Shown one piece after another: positions 1-6,347 of a DNA stretch of 8,161 nucleotides. Both the position numbers and the translations under genes were made by a program. Below the pieces are notes generated by a model. That model saw only the letters and a list, made by a program, of their open reading frames with translations. It did not search any database and was not told the DNA's origin. The DNA is from Mageeibacillus sp. UBA5747 (GTDB lineage Bacteria; Bacillota; Clostridia; Saccharofermentanales; UBA5734), in contig DIFN01000030.1 of the NCBI GenBank assembly GCA_002419145.1, positions 1 through 8,161 on the forward strand, read 5' to 3'. Each line of letters opens with the position of its first letter. The stretch's first letter is position 1.

Positions 1-197
1 ATTTTTCCGCCAGGATCAGCGGTATAGACACCAACGACGATTTTCATCAGCGTCGATTTACCGGCGCCGTTTTCTCCCATCAGGGCGTGGACTGTACCTT
101 TGCGGACTTTCAGTGAAACGTCCTTCAAAGCTTGAACGCCCGGGAAAGACTTGGAAACATTTTCCAGTTCCAGGACATATTCATTCGTGTTACTCAA
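1..197 (-). CDS. Sugar/polyol ABC transporter ATP-binding protein, N-terminal part (RbsA/MglA-like)
   Basis: Only the first 65 codons are present; the gene runs off the left edge of the window. The translation begins MSNTNEYVLELENVSKSFPG and continues through VHALMGENGAGKSTLMKI, which contains the Walker A loop GENGAGKST at about residues 44-52. The phrase 'ENVSKSFPGVQALKDVSL' is typical of the first cassette of the duplicated ATPases of carbohydrate uptake systems (RbsA, MglA, XylG). These energise import of a sugar or polyol delivered by a periplasmic-type binding protein at the membrane. The start is taken as TTG at 197 because GGAGGT lies 5 nt upstream and no in-frame ATG is nearby. It follows the binding-protein gene on the same strand, with a hairpin between them, so the two very likely form one transport operon. 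The permease gene should follow outside the window. The family is clear; the substrate is not known. Confidence 0.93.
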   Translation of the reverse strand, partial: MSNTNEYVLELENVSKSFPGVQALKDVSLKVRKGTVHALMGENGAGKSTLMKIVVGVYTADPGGK

Positions 198-202
198 AGC
201 GC

Positions 203-208
203 ACCTCC
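203..208 (-). promoter_or_regulatory. Ribosome binding site for the ABC ATPase (supports TTG start)
   Basis: On the minus strand the sequence reads GGAGGT, then 5 nt, then TTG. This strong site at the right distance is the reason to accept the non-ATG start at 197. Confidence 0.8.
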
Positions 209-231
209 GAAGCATCGAGCTATCAGTCAGG

Positions 232-268
232 AGAAAAAGGGCGTCCGACTTATTTGTCGAACGCCCTT
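232..268 (-). terminator. Intercistronic hairpin between binding-protein and ATPase genes
   Basis: AAGGGCGT (237-244) pairs with ACGCCCTT (261-268). One mismatch follows, then CGAC/GTCG, around a 6-nt loop. Read on the minus strand, the stem is followed by TTTTTCTC, so it has the form of a rho-independent terminator. It lies between the binding-protein stop and the ATPase start, where such hairpins commonly act as partial terminators or protect the 3' end of the upstream message. That would give more binding protein than ATPase. The partial read-through is inference. Confidence 0.8.
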
Positions 269-376
269 CCTTCCATAATCGGCTGTCAGTTCGAACAAGA
301 TTTCCTTATTTCCCTTGATTCCGATCAAATTAACCGTGTCATGATCTAAGCAAGCAGGTTTTCGGAACGGAGACGA

Positions 377-1399
377 TTACATACCCCAGAAAGCAGCGTA
401 TGTGTCGTATTCTTCCGGCGGAACCGGTTTATAAGGGATCCAGACAATCTTGTCGACTGTTTTGCCCATGACGATGTCATAAGCAGCCTGGACGCCGCCA
501 GCACCCTGGCCGGCCGGATCTTGGAAGACGGTGAAGTTGAGGGTGCCCTTCTTGAGCTCGACGAGAGCGTCAGGGGTGCAGTCAACACCAGCGGTGAGGA
601 TTTTGCCAGTCAGGCCAGCATTTTCAATCGCTTTGATAGCGCCGATGGCCATTTCGTCATTGTTGCAAACGAAGGCGTCGATTTCTTCGCCGTACTGCTG
701 GATCCAGTTTTCAGCCAGGGACATTCCGAGGGCACGGTCCCATTTGCCGGTGTCTTCGGCAAGGATCTTGATGTCGGGATACTTTTCAGCGATGACTTTC
801 TTGTTACCTTCGGTACGCATGGTGGCAGCTTCATGGCCGTCAGCACCACGCATGATGATGATGTTGCCTTTGCCGCCGAGCTTCTCACCGATGTATTCCA
901 TCTGGAAGATACCAGCGTCGATGGAGTTCGAACCAACATAGGCGGTGTAGTCGTCTTGGCTCTTGAAGTTGCGGTTGACAGCGATCAGCGGGATTTTGGC
1001 GTCAAAGCAGGCTTTGGTCAGAGCTTCGGTGGCGTCGGTATTGACCGGGACAACGATGACAGCATCCATACCCTGGGCAACGAAGTTTTCAACCTGGCCG
1101 AGCTGGACAGAAGGATCGTCCTTGCCGTCAACCATGGTCAGTTCAACACCGAGTTCAGTTGCTTTCTGTTCAGCAGCTTCACGCAGGTAGGTCAGCCATT
1201 TGTCGTCAAAGGCGGACATGGCAAAACCGATCTTGACTGTTTTACCAGCAGGCGCAGCGGTGGTTTCTGCAGCAGCAGTGGTTTCAGCCGAGGCGGCGGC
1301 GGCGGTGGTGGCGGTGGTCGTTGATGTGGATGCACAGCCAGCGAGCAACGCGGCCATCATAGCAACCATCAGGACCAGTGCTACAATTTTCTTGGACAT
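377..1399 (-). CDS. Sugar/polyol ABC transporter substrate-binding lipoprotein (Peripla_BP_4, RbsB/inositol type)
   Basis: This 340-residue lipoprotein captures a sugar or polyol outside the membrane and hands it to an ABC permease. Residues 1-21 are a lipoprotein signal: MSKK, a hydrophobic stretch, then the lipobox LLAGC with the lipidated Cys at 22. A low-complexity Thr/Ala/Glu linker covers roughly 23-51. The periplasmic-binding domain of the RbsB class follows from about 54 (KIGFAMSAFDDKW) to the end. Positions that line the ligand pocket in this class are visible: N142-R143 in 'AVNRNF', R195 in 'TMRTEG', N247-D248 in 'CNNDEMAIGA', D273 in 'GVDCTPDA' and Q293 in 'VFQDPAGQG'. The 'VNR', 'GADGHEAATMRTEG' and 'FQD..GQ' phrases resemble myo-inositol/rhizopine binding proteins more than RbsB itself, but that substrate is inferred from memory of the family. 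The start at 1399 is supported by AGGAGGAG 6 nt upstream. The gene precedes the transporter ATPase and has its own promoter and long leader. Confidence 0.95.
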   Translation of the reverse strand: MSKKIVALVLMVAMMAALLAGCASTSTTTATTAAAASAETTAAAETTAAPAGKTVKIGFAMSAFDDKWLTYLREAAEQKATELGVELTMVDGKDDPSVQLGQVENFVAQGMDAVIVVPVNTDATEALTKACFDAKIPLIAVNRNFKSQDDYTAYVGSNSIDAGIFQMEYIGEKLGGKGNIIIMRGADGHEAATMRTEGNKKVIAEKYPDIKILAEDTGKWDRALGMSLAENWIQQYGEEIDAFVCNNDEMAIGAIKAIENAGLTGKILTAGVDCTPDALVELKKGTLNFTVFQDPAGQGAGGVQAAYDIVMGKTVDKIVWIPYKPVPPEEYDTYAAFWGM

Positions 1400-1405
1400 G
1401 ATAGA

Positions 1406-1641
1406 CTCCTCCTCAAAATTGTTTTTCTATATAAGCTGCTGGCCCTGTTCTGGACCAGTCAGTTTATACCACTATGAAGGAACTGGAATTTTTCTGGATC
1501 CGAGGTGGTGGCCTCTGATCTTCGGGTGGTGGCCCTCGATCTGGATCGTATGAGATCAGATGTTTCTGTGCACCTGTGGGGAAACTTGGTTAAGTTATTG
1601 GTAGTTGTTTGTTAGATTGCTCGAGCTCGTAGACAAGTGTT
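1406..1641 (-). promoter_or_regulatory. Long repeat-containing 5' leader of the binding-protein gene
   Basis: If transcription starts near 1635, the binding-protein message has an untranslated leader of about 235 nt. It ends in the ribosome site AGGAGGAG (1406-1414). Inside it are two tandem 21-bp direct repeats (1501-1521 and 1522-1542) sharing the core GGTGGTGGCC on the plus strand. In the RNA each repeat can form a short hairpin with the same six-base loop CCACCA: GAGG/CCTC stem for one, GGG/CCC for the other. TCTGATCT (1514-1521) and AGATCAGA (1553-1560) form a further 8-bp inverted repeat. Five GATC sites fall within 1497-1557. I recognise no known riboswitch class. It could be an RNA regulatory element or a DNA operator array. 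Confidence 0.5.
1619..1629. promoter_or_regulatory. Overlapping palindromes just downstream of the binding-protein promoter
   Basis: GCTCGAGC (1619-1626) and CGAGCTCG (1622-1629) are two overlapping perfect 8-bp palindromes. They lie roughly +6 to +16 from the expected transcription start, where a repressor of a strong promoter could bind. They are short, and no regulator gene is adjacent to this operon in the window, so the operator role is only a suggestion. Confidence 0.25.
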
Positions 1642-1670
1642 ATTATAGTTTTGCTCAATTTCACTGTCAA
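1642..1670 (-). promoter_or_regulatory. Consensus sigma-70/sigma-A promoter of the sugar transporter operon
   Basis: On the minus strand TTGACA (1670-1665) and TATAAT (1647-1642) are separated by exactly 17 bp. Both boxes match the consensus at six of six positions. Transcription should start near 1635 and run into the binding-protein gene. Confidence 0.85.
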
Positions 1671-2036
1671 TAGGCTTTGTGAAAAATCGCAAATAATATT
1701 CTCCGTAAGCGTATCCGTTGTGCATATCGACAAACGATGATTGATTTATCTGTGCATACAAACCAATATTCATGGCTATTAAATGAAAACTATGGTCATA
1801 TTGTAAACAAATTGGTTATGTTGCAGCTCTCATGGGTTGTTGCGGTTCATGGAAGTCGGCTTGGCAGTTTATGAGTATTTCTAAGTACATTTATGAGTTA
1901 TTATTTCGCGTTGAAGATCTTTTAGCAGGTATTTCAGGTCATAATTAACGGAGGCATGAATACTGAAGTCAGTACCTGTGGATAGTTTACCAAACTATTG
2001 GGCGAATTCCTACCATGGCCTTAGAATGAGTGCTGC
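1671..2036. other. Intergenic region without recognisable gene, between the divergent transporter and tRNA promoters
   Basis: This 366-bp stretch is AT-rich compared with its neighbours and carries no supported reading frame. What can be seen: an 8-bp direct repeat TGTGCATA at 1719-1726 and 1751-1758, 32 bp apart; inverted repeat AACCAAT/ATTGGTT (1761-1767, 1811-1817); hairpin TACTG-4-CAGTA (1961-1974); and the perfect inverted repeat ATAGTTT-ACC-AAACTAT (1982-1998). A nine-codon ATG frame at 1956 has GGAGG only 1 nt before it and is not called. The region may hold regulator sites for the transporter promoter, but none is identified. Confidence 0.6.
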
Positions 2037-2066
2037 TTGCATACGATCATTCCGATGTGCTATAAT
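2037..2066 (+). promoter_or_regulatory. Promoter of tRNA-Glu
   Basis: TTGCAT (2037-2042), an 18-bp spacer and a perfect TATAAT (2061-2066) place the transcription start near 2073, about 8 nt before the mature 5' end of the tRNA. The weaker -35 box and long spacer make the left half less certain than the -10 box. Confidence 0.7.
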
Positions 2067-2080
2067 CACCGACGGTGCAC

Positions 2081-2155
2081 GGCCCTATGGTCAAGCGGTC
2101 AAGACGCCGCCCTCTCACGGCGGAATCAGGAGTTCGATTCTCCTTAGGGTCACCA
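2081..2155 (+). tRNA. tRNA-Glu, anticodon CTC
   Basis: The 75-nt gene folds into a full cloverleaf. The acceptor stem is GGCCCTA/TAGGGTC with one G-T pair. The D arm GTC...GAC encloses AAGCGGTCAA. The anticodon stem CCGCC/GGCGG has loop CTCTCAC, so the anticodon is CTC and reads GAG. The T arm is AGGAG-TTCGATT-CTCCT. The discriminator base is A and the 3' CCA is encoded. The 'GGTCAAGCGGT' D-arm sequence is typical of bacterial tRNA-Glu. It stands alone, with its own promoter and terminator, convergent with the citrate synthase gene. A second glutamate tRNA reading GAA would be expected elsewhere in the genome. I saw no duplicated 3' end that would mark an integration site. Confidence 0.97.
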
Positions 2156-2161
2156 ATCGAT

Positions 2162-2205
2162 AAAGCCAGTTCCCGTTGCTGAGCGCAACCGGAGTCTGGC
2201 TTTTT
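2162..2205 (+). terminator. Rho-independent terminator of tRNA-Glu
   Basis: AAAGCCAG (2162-2169) pairs with CTGGCTTT (2196-2203). Inside are a second stem GTTGC/GCAAC with loop TGAGC and a few flanking pairs. The T run reaches 2205. It begins 6 nt after the encoded CCA. Confidence 0.88.
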
Positions 2206-2245
2206 CATTGCCAGAAAGATGTGCCGAGGATTATGAATCCCATGG

Positions 2246-2289
2246 AAAAATCCGCCCGGGCAAAAGGCGTTACGTTTTGCCCGGGCGGA
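2246..2289 (-). terminator. Rho-independent terminator of the aconitase-regulator-citrate synthase operon
   Basis: A perfect 15-bp inverted repeat, TCCGCCCGGGCAAAA (2251-2265) and its complement (2275-2289), encloses a 9-nt loop. On the minus strand the GC-rich stem is followed by TTTTTCC. It lies about 50 nt after the citrate synthase stop and faces the tRNA terminator, so the two convergent units are insulated from each other. Confidence 0.92.
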
Positions 2290-2341
2290 CCATCAAATCA
2301 AAGGGTCTCATGGGATCGTTTATCGGGTGGATGATAATGGA

Positions 2342-3715
2342 TCAAGCTTTCTGATTTTCACGTTGTTCTATGGCCACATAAGAGCGGCGTTTCTGGACGC
2401 ACTTGTAGGCGGGGCGGATGATGCGGCCACCGCTGACCAGCTCTTCGATCCGGTGGGCACTCCAGCCGGCGATGCGGGCGACCGCAAAAATCGGTGTGAA
2501 AAGTTCAGGGGCGATGCCGAGCATGTCATAGACGAAGCCAGAATAAAAGTCAACATTGGCACAGACAATCTTGTCGTTCTTCTTGACATCGTGGAAAACT
2601 TGCGGGGCCAGGCGTTCTGCCAGCGTGTACAGTTCATACTCCTCTTCTCTGCCGGCCTCGTAGGCCAGGGCTCGGGCATAGTCACGCAGCAGTTTGGTGC
2701 GCGGATCGGAAACGGTGTAGACCGCGTGGCCGATGCCATAGATCAGGCCGCTCCTGTCAAAGGCCTCTTTGCGCAGGATTTTGGCCAGATAATCGCTGAT
2801 CTCCACCTCATTGCGCCAGTTTTTGACGGAGGCTGACAGATCCTGCAGCATGTCATAAGCTTTGCCACTGGCACCGCCATGCTGCGGGCCTTTGAGCGAT
2901 CCGATGGCCGCTGCAATGGTGGAATAGGTGTCGGATCCTGTGGAAGTGACGGCGTGGGTGACAAAGGTCGAGTTGTTGCCGCCGCCATGTTCGGCATGCA
3001 GAACCAGCGCGAGGTCGAGGACCCGGGCTTCGAGTTCGGTAAACTGGCCATCCGGGCGGATCATGTAGAGAAGATTCTGGGCTGTGTTGTAGTCGGTGCG
3101 TGGAGCATGAAGGAACAGACTTTCCTTGTCCACATAGTGGCGCTTGGCCATGAATCCATAGGCAGCCAGGACCGGAAAACGGGCGATCAGATTCAGGGAC
3201 TGGCGCATGACATTCTCAATGTCGATCGCGTCCGGGTTCTGGTCATAGGAGTACAAGGCCAGGACAGACCGGGCCAGCTTGTTCATGATATCCGGGCTGG
3301 GTGCCTTGAGGATCATGTCTTCTGTAAAGCTCGGCGGCAGCTCGCGGGAGGAAGCAAGGATGTCTTCCAGCTGGTCGAGCTGGTTTTGAGTCGGCAATTC
3401 TCCAAAAAGCAGCAGGTAGATGGTTTCTTCGAAGCCGTAACGCTTTTTGCTGTAAAACCCATTGACCAGATCGTCGATCGAAATGCCACGGTAGAACAGG
3501 CGGCCTTCGACTGGAATCCGGTCACCGCCATCGATGATGTAGGAAAAGACATCACCGACTTCGGTCAGCCCGACGAGGACACCGGTTCCGTCTTCGTTGC
3601 GCAAGCCACGCTTGACGCTGTATTTCTCATAGAGAGTCGGATCGATCCGGGCTGTGGCGGCAGAGTTTTCGGCCATCTCGTGGATGATTCGCTTCTTTTC
3701 AATTTCAGTGAGCAT
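2342..3715 (-). CDS. gltA: Citrate synthase (Si-type)
   Basis: This 457-residue enzyme condenses oxaloacetate with acetyl-CoA to citrate, the first step toward isocitrate, 2-oxoglutarate and glutamate in the cytoplasm. The three catalytic positions of the family are present: H243 in 'LHAEHGGGN', H279 in 'GPQHGGA' and D337 in 'YTVSDPR' (equivalent to His274, His320 and Asp375 of the pig enzyme). The C-terminal 'NVDFYSGFVYDMLGI' and 'FAVARIAGWSAH' blocks (about 387-421) are also typical. The first ~55 residues form an N-terminal extension like that of other clostridial-type citrate synthases. The start is set at ATG 3715 because AGGAGG sits 5 nt upstream; an upstream in-frame TTG at 3739 lacks this support. 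The start overlaps the end of the GntR gene by 11 bp, and the ribosome site lies inside that gene, which suggests coupled translation. A 2-methylcitrate synthase activity cannot be excluded from sequence, but the aconitase in the same operon favours citrate. Confidence 0.95.
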   Translation of the reverse strand: MLTEIEKKRIIHEMAENSAATARIDPTLYEKYSVKRGLRNEDGTGVLVGLTEVGDVFSYIIDGGDRIPVEGRLFYRGISIDDLVNGFYSKKRYGFEETIYLLLFGELPTQNQLDQLEDILASSRELPPSFTEDMILKAPSPDIMNKLARSVLALYSYDQNPDAIDIENVMRQSLNLIARFPVLAAYGFMAKRHYVDKESLFLHAPRTDYNTAQNLLYMIRPDGQFTELEARVLDLALVLHAEHGGGNNSTFVTHAVTSTGSDTYSTIAAAIGSLKGPQHGGASGKAYDMLQDLSASVKNWRNEVEISDYLAKILRKEAFDRSGLIYGIGHAVYTVSDPRTKLLRDYARALAYEAGREEEYELYTLAERLAPQVFHDVKKNDKIVCANVDFYSGFVYDMLGIAPELFTPIFAVARIAGWSAHRIEELVSGGRIIRPAYKCVQKRRSYVAIEQRENQKA

Positions 3716-4388
3716 GGGATCCTCCTGTTTGATTTTCAATCATATTGCGGTAGCTCTGAGCGGCGTTACCAATGTGTTTCTCCATGTATTCCCGGGCTTT
3801 CTGGCTGTTTCCAGCCTTCATGGCTTCCAGGATTGAGGTATGTTCTGCCAGTACAGCACGGGCTCGCTCCGGGTTGGCCAGGCTGATCTGCCGGGATTGG
3901 CGCGTGTAATGGGCGATTGGGTTGAGAAAGTTCTGCAAGACCTTGCTGCCGCTGGTTCTGAAGATCACATCGTGAAAATGGGCATCCTGCTGCAGAAGCG
4001 TTTCCAGTTGTCCGTCAGCTAGCATTTGGCTGGCTTGGGCAATGGTTTGTTCCAGATCTGCCACGATTTCAGGTGTCAGGTTATGGGTCGCTTTTTCAGC
4101 CGCCATGCTTTCCATCCGGATCCGCAAATCGTACCAGTCGAGCAAATCATTCTGGTCCAAACCTTCCACGATGATCCCTTTGTTGGGTGTGGCACGGACC
4201 AGACCATCCAGGAGCAGCTGGCTGAATGCTTCACGGATCGGCGTCCGGCTGACGCCAAGATCCTGACTGACGCGGATTTCGGTCAGGGCTGTGCCCTTGG
4301 CATATGTTCCACTCAGGATACGGTCTCTGAGTTGGTTATAGACACGATGGCGCAGGCTGCCATGCAGAGACGGGATCTGGGAGGGCAT
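3705..4388 (-). CDS. GntR-family transcriptional regulator, FadR subfamily (FCD domain)
   Basis: This 227-residue DNA-binding protein has an N-terminal winged helix of about residues 8-75. Its recognition segment is 'VSQDLGVSRTPIREAFSQLLLDGLV' in form (about 40-64). An all-helical FCD ligand domain covers about 80-215. The metal-site residues usual for FCD proteins are in place: D135 and H139 in 'DAHFHDVIF', H183 in 'EHTSILEAM' and H205 in 'EKHIG'. A bound metal helping to hold a carboxylate ligand is therefore likely. It starts 6 nt after the aconitase stop, with AGGAAGG inside the aconitase end, and its own end overlaps the citrate synthase start by 11 bp. Its place between two citrate-pathway genes suggests it controls this operon, perhaps in response to citrate or a related acid. 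The palindrome at 6348-6359 is the natural candidate site. The effector and the sign of control are inferred, not seen. Confidence 0.94.
   Translation of the reverse strand: MPSQIPSLHGSLRHRVYNQLRDRILSGTYAKGTALTEIRVSQDLGVSRTPIREAFSQLLLDGLVRATPNKGIIVEGLDQNDLLDWYDLRIRMESMAAEKATHNLTPEIVADLEQTIAQASQMLADGQLETLLQQDAHFHDVIFRTSGSKVLQNFLNPIAHYTRQSRQISLANPERARAVLAEHTSILEAMKAGNSQKAREYMEKHIGNAAQSYRNMIENQTGGSHAH
3721..3726 (-). promoter_or_regulatory. Ribosome binding site for citrate synthase, inside the GntR gene
   Basis: AGGAGG on the minus strand stands 5 nt before ATG 3715. It lies within the last codons of the regulator gene and fixes the citrate synthase start eight codons later than the longest open frame. 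Confidence 0.88.
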
Positions 4389-4394
4389 GGTTGC

Positions 4395-6329
4395 TCAGCC
4401 TTCCTGGCGAGTAAAGTTCAAAAGTCCGCCAGCCAGAAGGATCTTGGCCTGACGCTCGGAAAGCGGCAGGCTCAGTTCGATGGACCGGCCTTTGGTCTTG
4501 TTCTGGACGACCAGGTTTTTGCCCTGGACCAGGGATTTGATCTGTAAAGGGGCGTCGCTGATGGTCAGCTCATCCAGCAGGTCGATGGTGTCGTAATCTT
4601 CCGGCTGGACAAAGGTCAGAGGCAAGATCCCATTGTTGATCAGATTGGCCATGTGGATGCGGGCAAAAGACTTGGCCAGAACGGCTTTGACACCAAGCTG
4701 CAGCGGCGCCAGGGCGGCGTGCTCACGACTGGATCCCTGGCCATAATTGGCTCCGGCAATGATGAAACCGCCATGGTTGGCTTTGGCCCGGGCCGGGAAT
4801 TCCGGATCACAGGGGGTCAGGCAGTAGTCTGCCAGATATGGCACATTGGAGCGATAGGGCAGCAGCTTGGCATTGGAGGGCATGATGTGGTCGGTGGTGA
4901 TGTTGTCTTCGACCTTGATCAATGCCTTGCCGTCAATTTCGGCCGGGATTTCGGTATTGACCGGGAAAGGCTGGATGTTCGGGCCACGGACCACCTCGAC
5001 GGCGTTGCCTTCCGGAGCCGGCAGGATGATCAGATTGTCATTGATGTCAAAGGCTGCAGGCAGGCTGACCTTGGGCATCTCGCCAAGGTCACGCGGATCG
5101 GTCAGGACACCGGCGATGGCACTGGCGGCAGCAACTTCAGGGCTGACCAGATAAACCTGAGCGGATGCGGTGCCGGTGCGGCCATAGAAATTGCGGTTGA
5201 TGGTGCGCAGGGAGACACCATTCGTGCGCGGCGACTGACCCATGCCGATGCAAGGGCCACAGGCGGACTCAAGAATCCGGGCACCGGCGTCAATCATGTC
5301 GGTCAGAGCTCCCAGCCGCGACAACATGGTCAGGACCTGGCGTGAACCAGGGGCGATGACCAGCGATACATTTGGATGGATGGTCTTACCCTTGAGTATG
5401 GCTGCTACCTTGAGCATGTCATACAAGGAGGAATTGGTGCAGCTGCCGATGGCGACCTGGTCGACGGCAATCGGTCCAGCCTCGCGGACCGGAACAACAT
5501 TGTCCGGGCTGTGTGGCTTGGCAACCAGCGGTACCAGCTGGTCGAGATCGATCGTGTAGGTCTCATCGTAGACAGCATCCGCGTCAGGTCCCACTGCGAA
5601 ATAGTCCTGGGGACGACCCTGGGCCTTGAGGAAAGCCAGGGTTATTTCGTCACTGGGGAAAATCGAGGTGGTGGCGCCCAGTTCGGCGCCCATATTGGTG
5701 ATGGTGGCCCGTTCCGGTACGGAGAGGCCGGCGATGCCAGGGCCGCCATATTCGATAATCTTGCCGACACCGCCTTTGACGGTCAGAAGGCGCAGGACCT
5801 CGAGGATGATGTCTTTAGCGGTGACCCAGGGCTGAAGCGTGCCCTTAAGTTCGATCTTGACCATTTCCGGCATGGTCAGATAGTAGGCGCCGCCGCCCAT
5901 GGCCACAGCAACGTCCAGACCGCCCGCGCCGATCGCCAGCATGCCAATGCCGCCACAGGTCGGAGTGTGGCTGTCCGAGCCTAGCAGGGTTTTCCCTGGG
6001 ACACCGAAGCGTTCGATGTGGACCTGATGACAAACTCCATTGCCTGGCTTGGAAAAGCGGATGCCATACTTGTTGGCAACCGACTGGATGTACATGTGGT
6101 CATCGGCATTTTCAAAACCGGTCTGCAGAGTATTGTGGTCGATATAGGCGACAGAGAGTTCCGTCTTGACCCGTGGGATGTTGATCGCTTCAAACTGGAG
6201 ATAGGCCATCGTCCCGGTCGAGTCCTGAGTCAAGGTCTGGTCGATGTGAATTGCGACTTCGTGTCCGGCAACGAGCTCCCCGCTGATGAGGTGGTCACGG
6301 ATGATTTTTTGTGCGGTGGTTAACCCCAT
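4395..6329 (-). CDS. acn: Aconitate hydratase (monomeric, Aquifex-type)
   Basis: This 644-residue iron-sulfur enzyme interconverts citrate and isocitrate through cis-aconitate. The [4Fe-4S] ligands are visible as C297 in 'GSCTNSS' and C357/C360 in 'ACGPCIGMG'. Other active-site blocks are D119-H121 in 'GSDSHT', 'NITTDHIMP' near 476-484 and the swivel-domain loop 'GQGSSREHAAL' near 530-540, which holds the catalytic Ser. The LeuC-like catalytic part (about 1-415) and the LeuD-like swivel domain (about 420-644) are fused in one chain. It is shorter than the ~900-residue AcnA and lacks the domain order of AcnB, which fits the Aquifex-type group. A 3-isopropylmalate or homoaconitate role is less likely, since those usually come as two subunits. 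The start at ATG 6329 follows AGGAGG by 8 nt; the open frame extends 35 codons further upstream through the promoter, and that part is not coding. It is the first gene of the operon with the regulator and citrate synthase. Confidence 0.94.
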   Translation of the reverse strand: MGLTTAQKIIRDHLISGELVAGHEVAIHIDQTLTQDSTGTMAYLQFEAINIPRVKTELSVAYIDHNTLQTGFENADDHMYIQSVANKYGIRFSKPGNGVCHQVHIERFGVPGKTLLGSDSHTPTCGGIGMLAIGAGGLDVAVAMGGGAYYLTMPEMVKIELKGTLQPWVTAKDIILEVLRLLTVKGGVGKIIEYGGPGIAGLSVPERATITNMGAELGATTSIFPSDEITLAFLKAQGRPQDYFAVGPDADAVYDETYTIDLDQLVPLVAKPHSPDNVVPVREAGPIAVDQVAIGSCTNSSLYDMLKVAAILKGKTIHPNVSLVIAPGSRQVLTMLSRLGALTDMIDAGARILESACGPCIGMGQSPRTNGVSLRTINRNFYGRTGTASAQVYLVSPEVAAASAIAGVLTDPRDLGEMPKVSLPAAFDINDNLIILPAPEGNAVEVVRGPNIQPFPVNTEIPAEIDGKALIKVEDNITTDHIMPSNAKLLPYRSNVPYLADYCLTPCDPEFPARAKANHGGFIIAGANYGQGSSREHAALAPLQLGVKAVLAKSFARIHMANLINNGILPLTFVQPEDYDTIDLLDELTISDAPLQIKSLVQGKNLVVQNKTKGRSIELSLPLSERQAKILLAGGLLNFTRQEG

Positions 6330-6337
6330 GGCTTTGG

Positions 6338-6343
6338 CCTCCT
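6338..6343 (-). promoter_or_regulatory. Ribosome binding site for aconitase (fixes the start)
   Basis: AGGAGG stands 8 nt before ATG 6329. It rules out the 35-codon upstream extension of the frame, which would place the start upstream of the promoter at 6398-6369. Confidence 0.88.
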
Positions 6344-6347
6344 GAAG

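Noticed and set aside
521..1324. Long plus-strand open frame (267 codons) opposite the binding-protein gene
   Set aside because: Its translation is low in recognisable motifs and ends in a run of Gly that mirrors the Thr/Ala linker codons of the minus-strand lipoprotein. It is a shadow of the real gene.
1523..1538. Plus-strand sequence resembling the GGGTGG...CC core of a T-box
   Set aside because: It lies on the strand opposite the transporter message, no plus-strand coding gene follows, and the specifier and antiterminator structures are not seen.
1801..1810. TTGTAAACAA as a second site for the GntR regulator
   Set aside because: It departs from the symmetric GTATAC core and is not placed at a promoter; a match of this quality is expected by chance in AT-rich DNA.
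1956..1985. Nine-codon ATG frame (MNTEVSTCG) after GGAGG, considered as a leader peptide
   Set aside because: GGAGG is only 1 nt from the ATG, too close to work as a ribosome site, and there is no downstream gene on that strand other than the tRNA.
2081..2155. tRNA-Glu as an attachment site for an integrated element
   Set aside because: No second copy of the tRNA 3' end, integrase or other mobile-element gene is visible in the window.
1978..2163. 61-codon plus-strand frame overlapping the tRNA
   Set aside because: It covers the whole tRNA-Glu gene and its promoter; the tRNA explains the sequence.
3716..3739. Upstream TTG start for citrate synthase giving eight more residues
   Set aside because: The AGGAGG site lies inside this stretch and points to ATG 3715.
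2879..3886. Plus-strand open frame of 335 codons opposite citrate synthase and GntR
   Set aside because: It runs across the junction of two well-supported minus-strand genes, has no family motif and no ribosome site that stands out. Other long plus-strand frames over the aconitase and channel genes are rejected on the same grounds.
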